This document shows, one piece after another, positions 11,736 through 22,985 of a DNA stretch of 64,000 bases (positions within the stretch are counted from its first letter, which is position 1; each line of letters opens with the position of its first letter). Under the pieces are notes generated by a model. That model was not told the DNA's origin. It saw only the letters and a list, made by a program, of their open reading frames with translations, and did not search any database. The DNA is taken from contig CM045762.1 of assembly GCA_025200525.1 (NCBI GenBank), forward strand, positions 83,481,893-83,545,892, read 5' to 3'. The translations under genes were made by a program, and so were the position numbers. The DNA comes from Camellia lanceoleosa. Lineage: Eukaryota; Streptophyta; Magnoliopsida; Ericales; Theaceae.

Positions 11736-13976
11736 AGGGGTCTTTAGGCTGAATTTGGGAACATAAACTGAGAACATTTTTATCTTCTCTGAGAACATAA
11801 ACTGAACCAAATGAAAGTTTCAGAACATTTTTTCTTCTTCTTTTTGTTTCACTCAAACATGGAAATTAAAGTTGAACCAGATGAAATATGTATTTGTTTG
11901 GTCATATGAGATAAGAAGTTTTCATTTGTGATTCTTTTTTTTTTTTCTTTTCTGTTTTCTTTTTGCTTCACTCACAAAAAGAAAAACAGAGTGTTGGATT
12001 TGTTTATATAGATTTCAGATTTGTTTTGTTTCTATGCTAGAGTTTGATTTGTGTTAAATCATTGAGTTTGAGCTTTAAGATTTTCTAAAAACTTTCTAAG
12101 ATTTTTTTTACAAAAAACTTTCTAAGATTTTCTATTTTTGGATCATTAATATTTTTTTAAAATTTTGAAAATATTTGTTTGAGTTTTATTTTTGTCAAAT
12201 TTAAAAATAAATAAATTCTAAAAATGAAATTAAATAGTGTGAGAGTATGGACCTGTTTCACATGGAATGGAATTACATAGTGAGTGTAATATTTATTTTT
12301 TGTTTGTTTCAATTTTGAAGACTTTTTTGAATCAGTGTAAATATTTATTAGTTCATAAATCAGTAGCTTTTACCAAAAAAATTCTGTTATGTTTGGTTGG
12401 TGAGTAAGTGGAGGAAATAGTTCATTGATATTTTTCAGCCTCAAATTTTTATTTTATTTTATTTTATTTTTGTTGAGTTTCCTTTGGCTAATCATAGACT
12501 GTGTAATTTTGAGTTTCCTTTGGCTAATTATTAGTTTATGGTATCCTCTTTCTGTAATTTTGGGTTAGTTCAAAATAGAATTTTATCATTTTTTATTGTT
12601 ATTGGATTAAATGGAATTAGTTTTTAAACCTATGTTCTTTTGTCTAATCTTTTGTGATTACATAGATTTGCTACCAAGTGATTTGGAAAAAATATTTGAC
12701 TGTCATATATGGTTAATTTTGTTTAAGGTTATTAAAAAAAACATTAAAAAGATTTTTTTATGGTTGTTGATTAGCATTGCTAATTTTTTGTTTCTTGGTG
12801 TCTAATTAAATTCAAATTTTCAAATTCTATCATTTTTATTGTTATTTTTTTATATTTTATATTTTACATTTTCCTTCTCTTTTAAATTTTTTTTTCTTCT
12901 TTTTATTCACTTAAGCATGGGATTTTTTATCAGAGATATATTTTGTTTCAATGATGTGGATTGTTCGATCCAAAATTCAATGGTTGAGATGCTTTTCATT
13001 TCCGCCCAAAATGCGCTCCAGTTATCTACATTTGTTATAGAAAGACTTAAAGAATCTATAATTCTTTGAGGGCAATGAATTTGCCACTTTACTGTTTAAA
13101 TTTGTTTGTTTGTCTTCCATTTGTTTTTATTTATATTTTCTTTTATTTTTGTTTATGAATTAAGATGTTTTATATGAGTGCATAGAAGTGGCACACAAAG
13201 TTGATTTTGATTTCCCACAATACACACTACACACTGCCTAAGAAAGGCCTTCATAACCATTATTGGACCATTTTTTCTTTTTTGTCAACTTTGTTTAGTT
13301 GAATTTATTTTTTCTTTTTGATCAGAACTTTGTTTAGTTGAATTTGAACAAGCCAAAATTGCACTATATATTTCTTAGAGAGCACATAACATTATTTGAA
13401 GTGCAACTTTGTTTTTTGTAATGTTGGACATTGTCAACTTGGTTACCAATCACTGAGATTATATTCCTTTCTAATTTGAGCAGAAGTTCAAATGAGACCA
13501 ACCTCTTCAATTAGAACAAGAAAGATTGATAACTTGGGTAAGAATAATAGTGATGCTATAAGAAAGGAACAATTTTGTCCGAAATTATTTTGTGAATAAA
13601 TTTTCCATGTACTACATAAAAGATTGGACAGGAGAAGATTAATCCCAATATTATTTCCTATGTGCCTTTAGGCACGGGCATACATTTTTGAATCCTGATG
13701 GGACTTTTGTATATCTGTCAAAATATGCACCATCAGATTGATTCAATCCAATGGTTGAAAATGTCTTACTCTCATTTGTCCTACTTGGACATTTCAATGG
13801 TTCAGATTTTTTGGGTGAATACCAATGCTTCAGATCAGTTTTACATTTAGCTTTTTGATTCTTACCTTCAGGATTGAATCAATTCACACAGACATCTTCT
13901 CTCTCTCCCTCTCTCTAATTTTGATTTCAATAAAAAATCCAATAAAAAATTTCAGGTAATCTAATAAAAAAATCCA
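11736..13976. other. Spacer between inverted-repeat arms
   Basis: AT-rich, no convincing gene; scattered short frames carry hydrophobic low-complexity peptides. The part at about 13690-13925 is a diverged copy of the outer end of the left arm in direct orientation (see separate entry). The rest matches nothing else I can see in the window. Confidence 0.6.
13690..13925 (+). repeat. Third, diverged copy of the arm's outer segment
   Basis: Aligns with 9600-9850: shared blocks include GTCAAAATATG, TCTCATTTGTCCTAC and ACATTTCAATGGTT in the same order, then a CTCTCTCTCCCTCTC run. Orientation matches the left arm. It is less similar to the left arm than the two arms are to each other, so it is probably older or from a related gene's promoter. 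Confidence 0.65.
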
Positions 13977-14226
13977 ATAAATCCAATAAAAAATTACCGA
14001 TCATAAAGGAAAAAATAGAAAACCCTTTTCTACAACAGGTAATCTAAGTTATTTTCCAAACACAGGTCGATTCATGAAGTCATGTTTTGAAACAAAATTT
14101 CAAGTTTTGAAGTCGTGTTTAAAATACAAAGAAAATTTTGTTTTGAATAGACATGAATTTGACCCAAAAAATTGTAATACTTTTTAAGACATAAAAAACT
14201 CTGGATAAATAGAGTCAAGTGATTAC

Positions 14227-15024
14227 CAAATCATCTTCCTCGGATCTAATCCCTTTGGCAAATCCATCGCGAAGCCTCCGATTCTCCTCCTCAAGATTTG
14301 AAGCAGGCTACTCTTACTGTTATCCATAAGTAGACAATAATTTAACAAATTTTATGCTTTAGGAATTCTCTTGACAAAAATCTTATAGTGCATGAAAATT
14401 TAATAGTTAGTAAAATATGCATTTCAAAATCCAGAGTACATGTGTCTTTTCCTATAATAAATTCCTTGATTTTTGAAGGGAAAAAAATTATGATCCTGCA
14501 AATATTTATTGAGGTTATACGTAGATTATATCTCCTTATTAAAAGTATGTGCATCAGATACCTGTCAACATAGCAACAGTGTTATATGAACACTTACAAA
14601 GGAGTGCATCTTTATGTTGAGGAACTTATTATGCAATTAGTAGTTTCATCTTTGCTGGCTCTCTATGGTTCTTAGCCATGCATAGGTGTCTAAATTTGGG
14701 AACATAACACTCATGTTTCACCCAAACATCATGGTTGTGGTCACGATTGTAAGAAAACCAATAAATATTGTCTATATCATGGAAAAAGCTGAGAGCCATC
14801 GAGGCTTTGTTAAACTGAGTTGATTATTTATTTATTTTTGATGAGTATTGCTTCTACATGTTAGAAGTCACAAACTCTGAAACCAGGAATTTGCTCTTTG
14901 CTTATTTTTTGTACCTAAAAAAAAGAGAGAAAATAATAGAATATGTGAATATGGAAGTGTTAAAAGATGTGCCCAAATGCTTCAAAAGGTGACTGACCTA
15001 AACTATCAGAAAGAGATTTCCCAT

Positions 15025-15063
<39 letters not shown>

Positions 15064-15537
15064 ACAAAACTTTACCTACTTGAGCTGTGCAACATTAAGA
15101 CATGGATTATCAAAAGCTAACCAAAATGACCCAAGAAGAGCACATCGTTCTTGCATAAAACAAAAGTCCGATTTGATCGACTTAAGTTCTCTTGCAAGCG
15201 AGGTTGCTTTTGTAGCCATCGAAATCACAAGCTGCAAAAGATAAACAAATCAAAACCCAATTAACACAACTAAACAAGTATCACAATTCTCATACTTTAT
15301 GCCATAACAGAGAGATCAGACGCCCATTTTTGGCCTTCTTGAACTTCCCCTCTTCCTTTGGGCTTTTCTCACTCTTTTTTAAATCATCTCCTTGTTGAGC
15401 ATCAAACTTTCTGTTCAATACTCTCTTGCCTTCTTCACTCTCTTCTTCTTCTTCTTCTTTGGCCTCTTCAGCTTCTTCTCTGTTTTTGGCCTTTTCCAGT
15501 AATTGTGGGTGGGTGGTCTCGCCAGATCTCTTGCTCC
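14227..15537 (-). pseudogene. Captured exons of the same coiled-coil gene, right arm
   Basis: Mirror of the left-arm gene fragment. Exon A is at 15326-15537, exon B at 15131-15231, exon C at 14227-14307. Here exon B keeps the arginine codon (CGA) that is a stop in the left arm, so all three exons are open. However, the exon A donor reads GG where the left arm has GT, so that splice site is lost. Neither copy could therefore make the normal product. Everything downstream of exon C is missing. Confidence 0.65.
15028..15061. repeat. AG microsatellite in right arm
   Basis: Pure GA dinucleotide run of about 34 bases, the counterpart of the CT run at 10659-10683. Confidence 0.9.
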
Positions 15538-16162
15538 CTTAAATAAACAGAGGGAAATACATATTTCATATTTGATTTCCAACTAAGAAAAAAAGATCCA
15601 ATTCAAACCCAGTTTAATTTGTTTCTGTTTAATTTTTTTTTCCAATCTCTTGGTCTGGCCAAATCTGTTTCTGTTTAATTTTTTTTTTATTTTTTCTAGC
15701 GAAGGATACCAAACCCAGTTTACCTCTGAATGGTTGCAATGTCGTCGCAAGAGGAGAGAGCCAAATCAGGAGGGCGAGAGAAGAGAGTCCGTGGTCGGTG
15801 GTCGAAAGAAGAGAGGAGAGCAAGAGGCGATGAGAGGTGGTCGGTAGTTGGTGAGTGGCTGTGTCGTCACTAGAGGAGAGGGAGAGAGAGAAGAGCGTAT
15901 AAAAGAGAAGGGATATCTCTGAAATGAGAGAGGGAGGATTTTGGCAGAGATGAAAGAGGAGAGAGCAGAAGCAAAGGCCAAATCTGGACCATCCAGAGTA
16001 AATAACAACATTGATCTCAACCATTGAAATGTCTTTGTAGGACAAATGAGAATGAGATATTTTTAGCCCTTGAATTGAAGTAATCTAATGATCCATATTT
16101 TGACACATATACATTTTCAATTTTGAATTCAAAATCTGCCTTTCATTGTTATATAGATTGTC

Positions 16163-16510
16163 CCAAGGCTGTTGCTTTATAATGGAAAAAAATCATACTT
16201 TGATAAATGGTTCTCACCACGATAATGTTATTTGAAAGTTCGTTCTTCAATTACACTACTAATACCAAGACATTTGAGGACTGAAAATTTAGAAGCCAAA
16301 TGAAACTTTTTGTTTGCACCAATTTTAATGTTCTAAATTTGCAAACCAAATGAAAGTTTCTTCTTTTGGTTTGCACCATTTTTTTTTTTTTTTTTGGGTG
16401 GAGAAAAACTCTTTTTTGTAGAAGGTTGATCCTCGCGTCGATCGACTTAAAAAATGATTTCTCCATCTATTTCTTGGTTTTTTTTCTAGTGAGAAAGTAG
16501 ACCATTTTTT
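16163..16510 (+). other. Segment paralogous to DUF3774 gene 3' flank
   Basis: Matches 37984-38140 and, beyond the Tat insertion, 48889-48970. Shared blocks include AAGGCTG.TGC.TTATAATGG, GACTGAAAATTTAGAA and TTTTTGTTTGCAC.AATTTTAATGTT, then ACTTAAAAAAT and TATTTCTT. No DUF3774 coding sequence is present just upstream, where the inverted repeat abuts. This suggests a duplicated locus truncated by that structure. Confidence 0.65.
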
Positions 16511-16916
16511 CATCTAAGCCCTCCATTCTTAGACGGATGAGAGAGATATTTTTTGGACTTGACTATTGAAGTTCCAAATACATCATAATAATGATCCGTT
16601 CAAAACAAAATTCATGATAATGATCAAGATCAAATTGAGTCTGCAATTTCGTGGGTTCACAAATCATCTTATTAGTATTTTCTCACAAAATTCAATTGGT
16701 TAAAAATTAGGGATAATTGTGATAAGTTCATTTTTATGCAGGATATCACTTTTGATTCAATGATTGATCTTTGGCTTTTATGGGAATAAAGACATAATTA
16801 ATAAAATTATTTAGCAAGATGAATAAATTATTGTTTTTGAGGAATTGAGGAACCATCACCGGTGTTGAAAAAGTTAAAAAAAATTGTCAGTTACAATCGG
16901 TGGTGTGGTAAATTAG

Positions 16917-17155
16917 GTAGATCGATATGTGATATGTGGACAAATAGAAGAATAATATGTGGAGAAATAAGTGGGCAAATAGGTGATATGGATAGATAGG
17001 TAAACAGTGGACAGATAAACGGATATGTAGGGGTAGAGAGATATGTGATATGTAGACAAATAGAAGAATAATATGTGGATAGATAGGTGGGCAGATATGT
17101 GACATTGATAGATATATAGGTGAACAGTGGATAGATAAATAGATATGTAGGGATA
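16917..17155. repeat. Two-copy tandem repeat, unit about 118 bp
   Basis: GATATGTGATATGT(G/A)GACAAATAGAAG begins at about 16923 and again about 118 bases later near 17041. Each unit is itself built from GATA-rich short words. Long frames on the minus strand here only reflect the repeat. Confidence 0.75.
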
Positions 17156-18105
17156 ATATGGTCTTTGTTCATTTAGTCCCAAGAGAATAGACTAGGGAAT
17201 TATTAGGAAATTTTATTTTCATACAACTATTTACCTCAATGCACACATTTAATGAAATTTATTTTAATAACAATTATATCCTAAAATAAAATGATTATAA
17301 TGGACATTAAAACACACCTTTAATATTATATTCAAATTTTCTCTATGCATATCTTTTAAAAATAAAAAATTTCAATGCACATCTTGATGAATGAGTACAT
17401 ATTTTTATAAATAAAAAATTTGACTCTGGCCTTCATCACTGACAATTCTTCCATGAACTCCTTGTATTTAACTATGGATGCTCACTCCTTTCCTCATTCT
17501 CTGGACTACGGTTATGGAGCTTTTCTGGAGATTTCAAAAGTTGTTTTTTTGTGCAATTTTTCTTTTCTTCACAATTTTCATTTGGCCAACCAGTTCTGAA
17601 CTTTTTATTTTTGTTGGAAATCAATTGTTGAAATTATTATTTTTGTTTGAAAAAAAAAATTTCCAAATCGAAAAAAATTATTACATTCAAAAATCAAGTT
17701 TTGAAATTTTAGAAAATTTTCAGAAGTTAACAACCAAAAAAACTAATTCTATTTGGAAAATCAATGCCGAATGATCAAAACTTAATTCTCCGGTTCTTTT
17801 CACTTAGCTTTTTTTTTTTTTTAATTGTGGTTGGGAACAATTGGATTAGAGGAATTGGTGTTTGAGTCCGTGTCTAGCTCTTGTTTGACTTTGTGCGAGT
17901 TGGGACTTGAATTGAATGGAATTGAGCTCGTCTCTAGTGATTTATCAGTGGCGGAGGCAAAGATTGAGAACCTGGAAGCTAGGTCCAGTAGGGCGTTGTT
18001 GGAGGGGAATTTGAGAGTGCAATTGAGACATTGAGATTACTGCAAACATCGTTAGGAAGTGTTGTCGGAGTTTTGTTGGTTTCCGACGAGTGTAAGATCT
18101 ATGGT
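17156..18105. other. AT-rich intergenic, no clear gene
   Basis: Mostly AT-rich. From about 17825 to 18105 base composition becomes more balanced, with an open frame (17825-18034) containing a coiled-coil-like stretch (VAEAKIENLEARSSRALLEG), continuing past the gag-only element at 20951. This might be the remains of a host exon disrupted by that insertion, but I recognise no family. Confidence 0.35.
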
Positions 18106-18110
18106 TTGTG

Positions 18111-18654
18111 TGGGGACATAATTTTTGAATTACGAGACATGGCCAAGGTGTTACCGAAGTGCCGGCCGGGTTGCCACGTGTCCTGGTCATGATGTTGAGA
18201 TGATCTCGGCTAGGCCGAGGTTATCTGCGAGAATACCAGAATCCGGGATAAGTGGATAAGGGACAAGAGTCCTAGAATGGGAGAGGACTTCAGTTTGGGT
18301 AAAGATAAGACTCTTAGAGAGTTCATCCTAATCCTACTGGGAGTCTAAGATTAGCAGTAACCTTAAGTCCATTGAAACTAGTCTTCTATTGAGATTATGG
18401 GATTAGGTAAGTGTTGGCTATAAAAGAGAGGCATCCCCATGGGTCTAAGGTATGCTTTTTATGCTCTGAATAGTGAGTTAAGCACTTTTGCTATCTTTGA
18501 GAGATAACTGACTTAATCGTCGGAGTGCCCCGGGTGGACGAACCACCGCCGAAATCTCTTCTTTTTATGACAGGTCATTCGGGCTTAATCTATTCTGCCA
18601 GTGTTCTCCAGCTGAGTACTTGATTGGTAGTGTGGTAGGAAATTGACACACACA
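18111..18654 (+). repeat. 5' LTR of gag-only element
   Basis: Starts TGTGGGGACATAA and ends TGACACACACA; pairs with 20401-20945. TATAAAAG at 18419-18426 (20709-20716 in the other LTR) is a likely TATA box. Confidence 0.93.
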
Positions 18655-18657
18655 ATT

Positions 18658-18675
18658 TGGCGCCGTCTGTGAGAA
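18658..18675 (+). other. Primer binding site of gag-only element
   Basis: TGGCGCCGTCTGTGAGAA starts a few bases after the 5' LTR, a form common in plant Tat-type Ty3/Gypsy elements. Confidence 0.8.
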
Positions 18676-18689
18676 CGAAAGGAGAATAG

Positions 18690-19997
18690 ATGGCCAATGA
18701 CGGACAGAAAGAGAAGGTTGTGGACGACACCCCTATTGAGAGTGGGAAACATATTGACCTTAACGTCGAAGAAGACAATTGCAACGAAGAGACTCGTGAT
18801 AAGAATCACGGAGGAAAGAACGTTAGCCAGGAGGGCGGCGTACCGAAGAAATCGAACCGGAGCGGGTATTATAACGAGGACAACCTCCAGGTATGGAAAG
18901 ATAGATGCCTGCGGAGGGAAGATGAGATGAAGGGAATGGCGGACAAATTGGCGAACCTGGAAACGGTCGTCAATTTCCTGATGTAGAACAACGTCATGCA
19001 ACCACCGTTCATGCTACAAGATACGCCGATTTCAGCAGCCAAGAAAGGTGCCTAGAAAGGGGGACAGAAAATGGTTCTTACAGTCCCTCAGCATAATGGG
19101 ACCAAGGGACATTCTCACCAGCCTTCGCGGGAGGTCGGGCATGGAGAATCAAGGAAAGGAGAATCCCAGAAGACACGTTGAACCGAAGAAGACTGCACCA
19201 AAGAACATCGGGATGTTTAAGGGAAGGAACTCTGTTTCAACACGATTAATGGAGGGAGGTCCAAAAGGACTTACAATGACACTAGAAGTAGTGCACCAAA
19301 GAGGCTAAAATCCAGAGATAGCCGAACTCCTGGACGAACCAAGGAGGATCTGAGGGATTACCTCCAGAGAAAGCGACAAGATGTCGAGGTGACCTCTCCG
19401 GTCAAGCTGAAAACGCCATTTTTGGTAGAATTGGACAAATTTGAAGCCCCGAAGAGGTTTCACATGCCGAGGTTCCAAATATATGACGGTAAGTCGGACC
19501 CTAATTTTCACGTCGGATTGTACCTGAACTCGATGGCATTATACACCAGGAATGAGCCGTTGCTCTACAAGGTGTTCCCTTCGTCCTTCGAGGAAATTGC
19601 ATCGGACTGGTTTCACAAGTTGCCGAAAGGAACTGTGAAAACCTGGGAGGGCCTGGCCGAGATGTTTGTGGCCAGGTTTGTGACGAACAAACTACAACCA
19701 TTGAGGGTGGATTCCCTAATGACTCTAAGAATCAGTGAGGATGAAAGCTTTAGGGCCTATGCTAAGAGGTATTATGAGGTGTTCAACCGAATACTAGAAT
19801 GCAACCAAGAGGTGGCGGTCGTGTCTTTCAAGAATGGCCTGAAAGATGATTGTCCGCTTCAAAAGTCATTGGCAAAAACATTGCCAAAAAGTATGGAGGA
19901 ACTCATGGCCAGAATTGAGAAATATGCTAGAGTCGAGGAAGACACGCCGGGGACGAAGGCGACAAAACAAGAGAAAGGAAACAGCTCGCCGAAGTGA
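18690..19997 (+). pseudogene. Gag of the gag-only element (interrupted)
   Basis: One reading frame from ATG 18690 to TGA 19997 (about 435 codons) interrupted by several in-frame stops, the first at 18984-18986. The N-terminal part is charged, with a coiled-coil-like end (DEMKGMADKLANLETVV). The C-terminal 200 residues (19389-19997) form an uninterrupted retrotransposon Gag domain: FMARF-like segment VARFVTNK, RISEDESFRAYAKRYYEVFN and VVSFKNGL. No zinc knuckle follows. Since all frames are in register, it was probably one Gag protein lost by point mutation. Confidence 0.88.
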
Positions 19998-20031
19998 GGC
20001 CGAGGTAACAATGGATCCAACAAACAAGAGA

Positions 20032-20325
20032 CCATGGTCATGTTTAACACTTGTTGAAATTTTAAGAAAAATTTACAAGTTGAAGTTAAACCGAGGTCAT
20101 GTTTAACACTTGTTGGAATTTTTAAGAAAAATTTACAAGTTGAAGTTAAACCAAGGTCATGTTTAACACTTGTTGAAATTTAAGAAAAATTTACAAGTTG
20201 AAGTTAAACTGAGGTCATGTTTAACACTTGATGAAATTTAAGAAAAATTTACAAGTTAAAGTTAAATTGAGGTCATGTTTAACCCTTGTTGAAATTTAAA
20301 TTTATAAGCTGAAGTTAAACCGGGA
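20032..20325 (+). repeat. Tandem repeat, ~58-60 bp x 5, in gag-only element
   Basis: GGTCATGTTTAACACTTGTTG begins units at about 20036, 20096, 20155, 20213 and 20271, with small length changes (60, 60, 58, 58). It fills the space between gag and the polypurine tract. Confidence 0.92.
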
Positions 20326-20400
20326 TCATGATTAAAGGAAGGAATGATATAGGTTTCATCACCTTAGGATGCCGAGGTAATAGAACCTAGGGGGCTGTTT

Positions 20401-20945
20401 TGTGGACATAATTTTTGAATGACGACACGTGGCCGAGGTGTCACCGAAATGCCGGCTGGGGTGCCACATGTCTTAGTCATAATGCCGAGATGATCTCGGC
20501 TAGGCCGAGGTTATCTGCGAGAATATCAGAATCCGGGATAAGCGAATAAGAGACAAGAGTCATAGAATGGGAGAGGACTTCAGTTTGGGTAAAGGTAAGA
20601 CTCTTAGAGAGTTCATCCTAATCCTACTGGGAGTCTAAGATTAGCAGTAATTTTAAGTCCATTGAACCTAGGCTTCTATTGGAATTATGGGATTAGGTAA
20701 GTGTTGGCTATAAAAGAGAGGCACCCCCATGGGTTTAAGGTATGCTTTTTATGCTTTGAATAATGAGTTAAGCACTTTTGCTATCTTTAAGAGATAACTG
20801 ACTTGATCATCAGAGTGCCCCCGGGTAGACGAATCACCGCCGGAATCTCTTCTTATTGTGACAGGTCGTTCGGGCGTAATTTATTATATTGGTGTTCTCC
20901 AGCTGAGTACTTGATTGGCAGTGTGGTCGGAAATTGACACACACA
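20401..20945 (+). repeat. 3' LTR of gag-only element
   Basis: Starts TGTGGACATAA right after the purine-rich AGGGGGCTGTTT and ends TGACACACACA followed by target duplication GTTTG. It differs from the 5' LTR by a 2-base indel near the start and scattered substitutions. Confidence 0.93.
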
Positions 20946-20950
20946 GTTTG

Positions 20951-21980
20951 GTTCACCGGAATCTCTAGAAGAGCAGTGAAGGAACTACCAGTTTCTGGTA
21001 GGTGTGTGTTTGGGTGGAAAGTGTGTGTATAATATTTGAGTTAAGGGTTATAATTAAAATATGTGGTGTGTGGAATGAGACAAATAGTATTTAATCAAAT
21101 TCATAAATGTGTGCACTGAGAAATGATGTGCACTGAGGTAATAAATATGTGGAAATAAAATTTTCCGGAACTATTGCCCTCAAAGATTTTGAAATTAAAA
21201 AAATTATCATTTTCAATAAAAAAATATTCCTTAAATTACTTAATTACTTTTGTACTAATCTTGACCAAAAATAACGAATAATTATTTATTTCATTATGAG
21301 AGTTCTTTATGTTTTCTTGTTACGAATTTTTTCTTGTGTTGATTATTTATTGTGTTGTTTATTGAGTTTCTAAATATGCGTTATTGCTTATAATTGTCCA
21401 GTTTGATTAATTCTCCTTATAATTATAAGCAATCTCCTATCAATTGAACTATAAAAATTAAAAAAATATTCCCTAGTAAGCAAGTTATCAAAAAGTATTG
21501 ATAATTTTTCTATTAATAATAATATGAAGAAAATTAAAATAAAAAATAATTAGTAATAAAGGAATCATATATGCATATAGGAGTTGGATTTCTTATAGTC
21601 TATAATTTGGATTGGAGGAAGCTATTCAGACCTTTGAAGCCCACTATAAATTCAGTTTTGATAATCTAAATCGTTTATTTTTTAAGGTTATTCATGTATA
21701 TCAGGGGAGTAGGTTAATTAGATAATGTAGCCAATTCAATTTATCACATTTGTATCTAAAAAAATTAATGATAAATGTGTTTTTAAAAATAGACTATTTA
21801 TTTTTTTGGCAAGAAACAGGATAAATTAAAGGGAAAATTATTTATAAGTCTTATTAGAGAGACTTATGCTACATATAGTCCTACTAAAAAACTTATGTTC
21901 CCATAAGTCCTGTGGGAAGTTTGTTGACACATTTACCCTTAATATTAGTTGTTAATATCATAAATAATAAACCATATATA
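20951..21980. other. AT-rich intergenic, no gene seen
   Basis: No supported coding frame, RNA gene or repeat boundary. The first ~60 bases are the right half of the sequence split by the gag-only element. Confidence 0.5.
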
Positions 21981-22200
21981 GGAAATTGAATGTTACCATA
22001 GATCATATCTATATAAACGTAACGTAATGTAACGTGACACCTACATAAACGTAACGTGACACCTATGATCTATGACAACATTCAATTTCCTATATAGGAA
22101 ATTGAATGTTACCATAGATCATATTTACATAAACGTAATGTAATGTGACACCTACATAAACGGAACGTGACACCTATGATTTATGGCAACATTCAATTTC
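21981..22200. repeat. Two tandem foldbacks with ACGT-rich loops
   Basis: Unit 1: the arm 21981-22007 pairs with 22064-22090 (GGAAATTGAATGTT against AACATTCAATTTCC, then CATAGATCATA). Unit 2 starts at 22098 with the same arm and closes near 22200. The loops hold repeated AACGTAACGTGACACCTACATAA. This looks like a small MITE duplicated head to tail. Confidence 0.75.
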
Positions 22201-22299
22201 TTACCATAAATCATATTTATATGAAACGTAACGTGACACCAACATAAGCCAGCAGCATTTTCACATTCAATTTAAAAAAATAAAAGCTCATTAAGTTTG

Positions 22300-22390
22300 C
22301 GAAACGTAACGTGACACGTTACGTTACGTTTATGTAGGTATCACGTTACGTTACGTTTATGTAGGTGTCACGTTACGTTTATGTAGGATC
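22300..22390. repeat. Array of GTAACGTGACAC / inverse units
   Basis: Units of CACGTTACGTTTATGTAGG repeat about three times (22317-22387) in the opposite orientation to the copies in 22010-22250. Dense ACGT cores. Confidence 0.7.
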
Positions 22391-22985
22391 TTGTAGAATA
22401 CATTCCTATCTAAATAGGACTTGAGACTCTATAAGAAATTACACAGAACTTAGCCCACTATAAGTGTCTGAAAAATGACTTATAAATAAGTCTCCCTAAA
22501 TTAAATAAATAATAATTATCATATTTACTTTTTTTTTTTAGATGATATATACGAAGAATTATTATTTTTTTTTGATAATTCGGTATCCAGCCTATTGGAC
22601 TAACTAATTTGAGAGGCCAATTCTAACATCCACTTCGGAGGTTCCAATTAAAGTTAGGGCCAAAAGTCCCATATGGGCTGACCCTAAAAAATTGTTTACA
22701 CTTATGAGGTTTTGAGCCTGAGACCTTGAAAAGAGTATAATCCCAAGTCTTAAGTCTTGACTACCAAGCCAATCGCTTGAGGTTATGCACAAATGACCTT
22801 ACAAAATAAACGGTTTGAATCATCAAAATAAAATTCATGATGGACTCCACAGATCTGAACATCACCTTCCGATGTGACTGAGGAAAGCCCAATCCATATA
22901 TATATACAATGAGTTTAGATATATAAAATTGTCGTAGTGATATTGTATTTTTTTTATAATAAATTCCACCATCATATCATATAAA
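22391..22985. other. AT-rich intergenic, no gene seen
   Basis: No supported feature. Short frames lack any family signature. Confidence 0.5.

Larger units (their letters stand above)
13977..16158 (-). repeat. Right arm of 2.2-kb inverted repeat
   Basis: Reverse complement of 9565-11735 with scattered differences: the AG tract is longer (15028-15061), exon A has an extra CTT triplet near 15458, and single-base changes are spread throughout. Confidence 0.92.
18111..20945 (+). mobile_element. Non-autonomous gag-only LTR element (TR-GAG type)
   Basis: 2.8-kb element with 545-bp LTRs (TGTGG...CACACA), perfect target duplication GTTTG at 18106-18110 and 20946-20950, primer binding site, polypurine tract, and only a gag-like frame inside. 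There is no protease, RT, RNase H or integrase. It must have depended on enzymes from a related autonomous element. The primer binding site and Gag type point to a Tat-like Ty3/Gypsy partner. Confidence 0.92.

Noticed and set aside
16887..17182. Several overlapping minus-strand frames rich in Tyr, Ile and His
   Set aside because: Translation of a GATA-rich 118-bp tandem repeat, open in all three frames, so not selected as coding.
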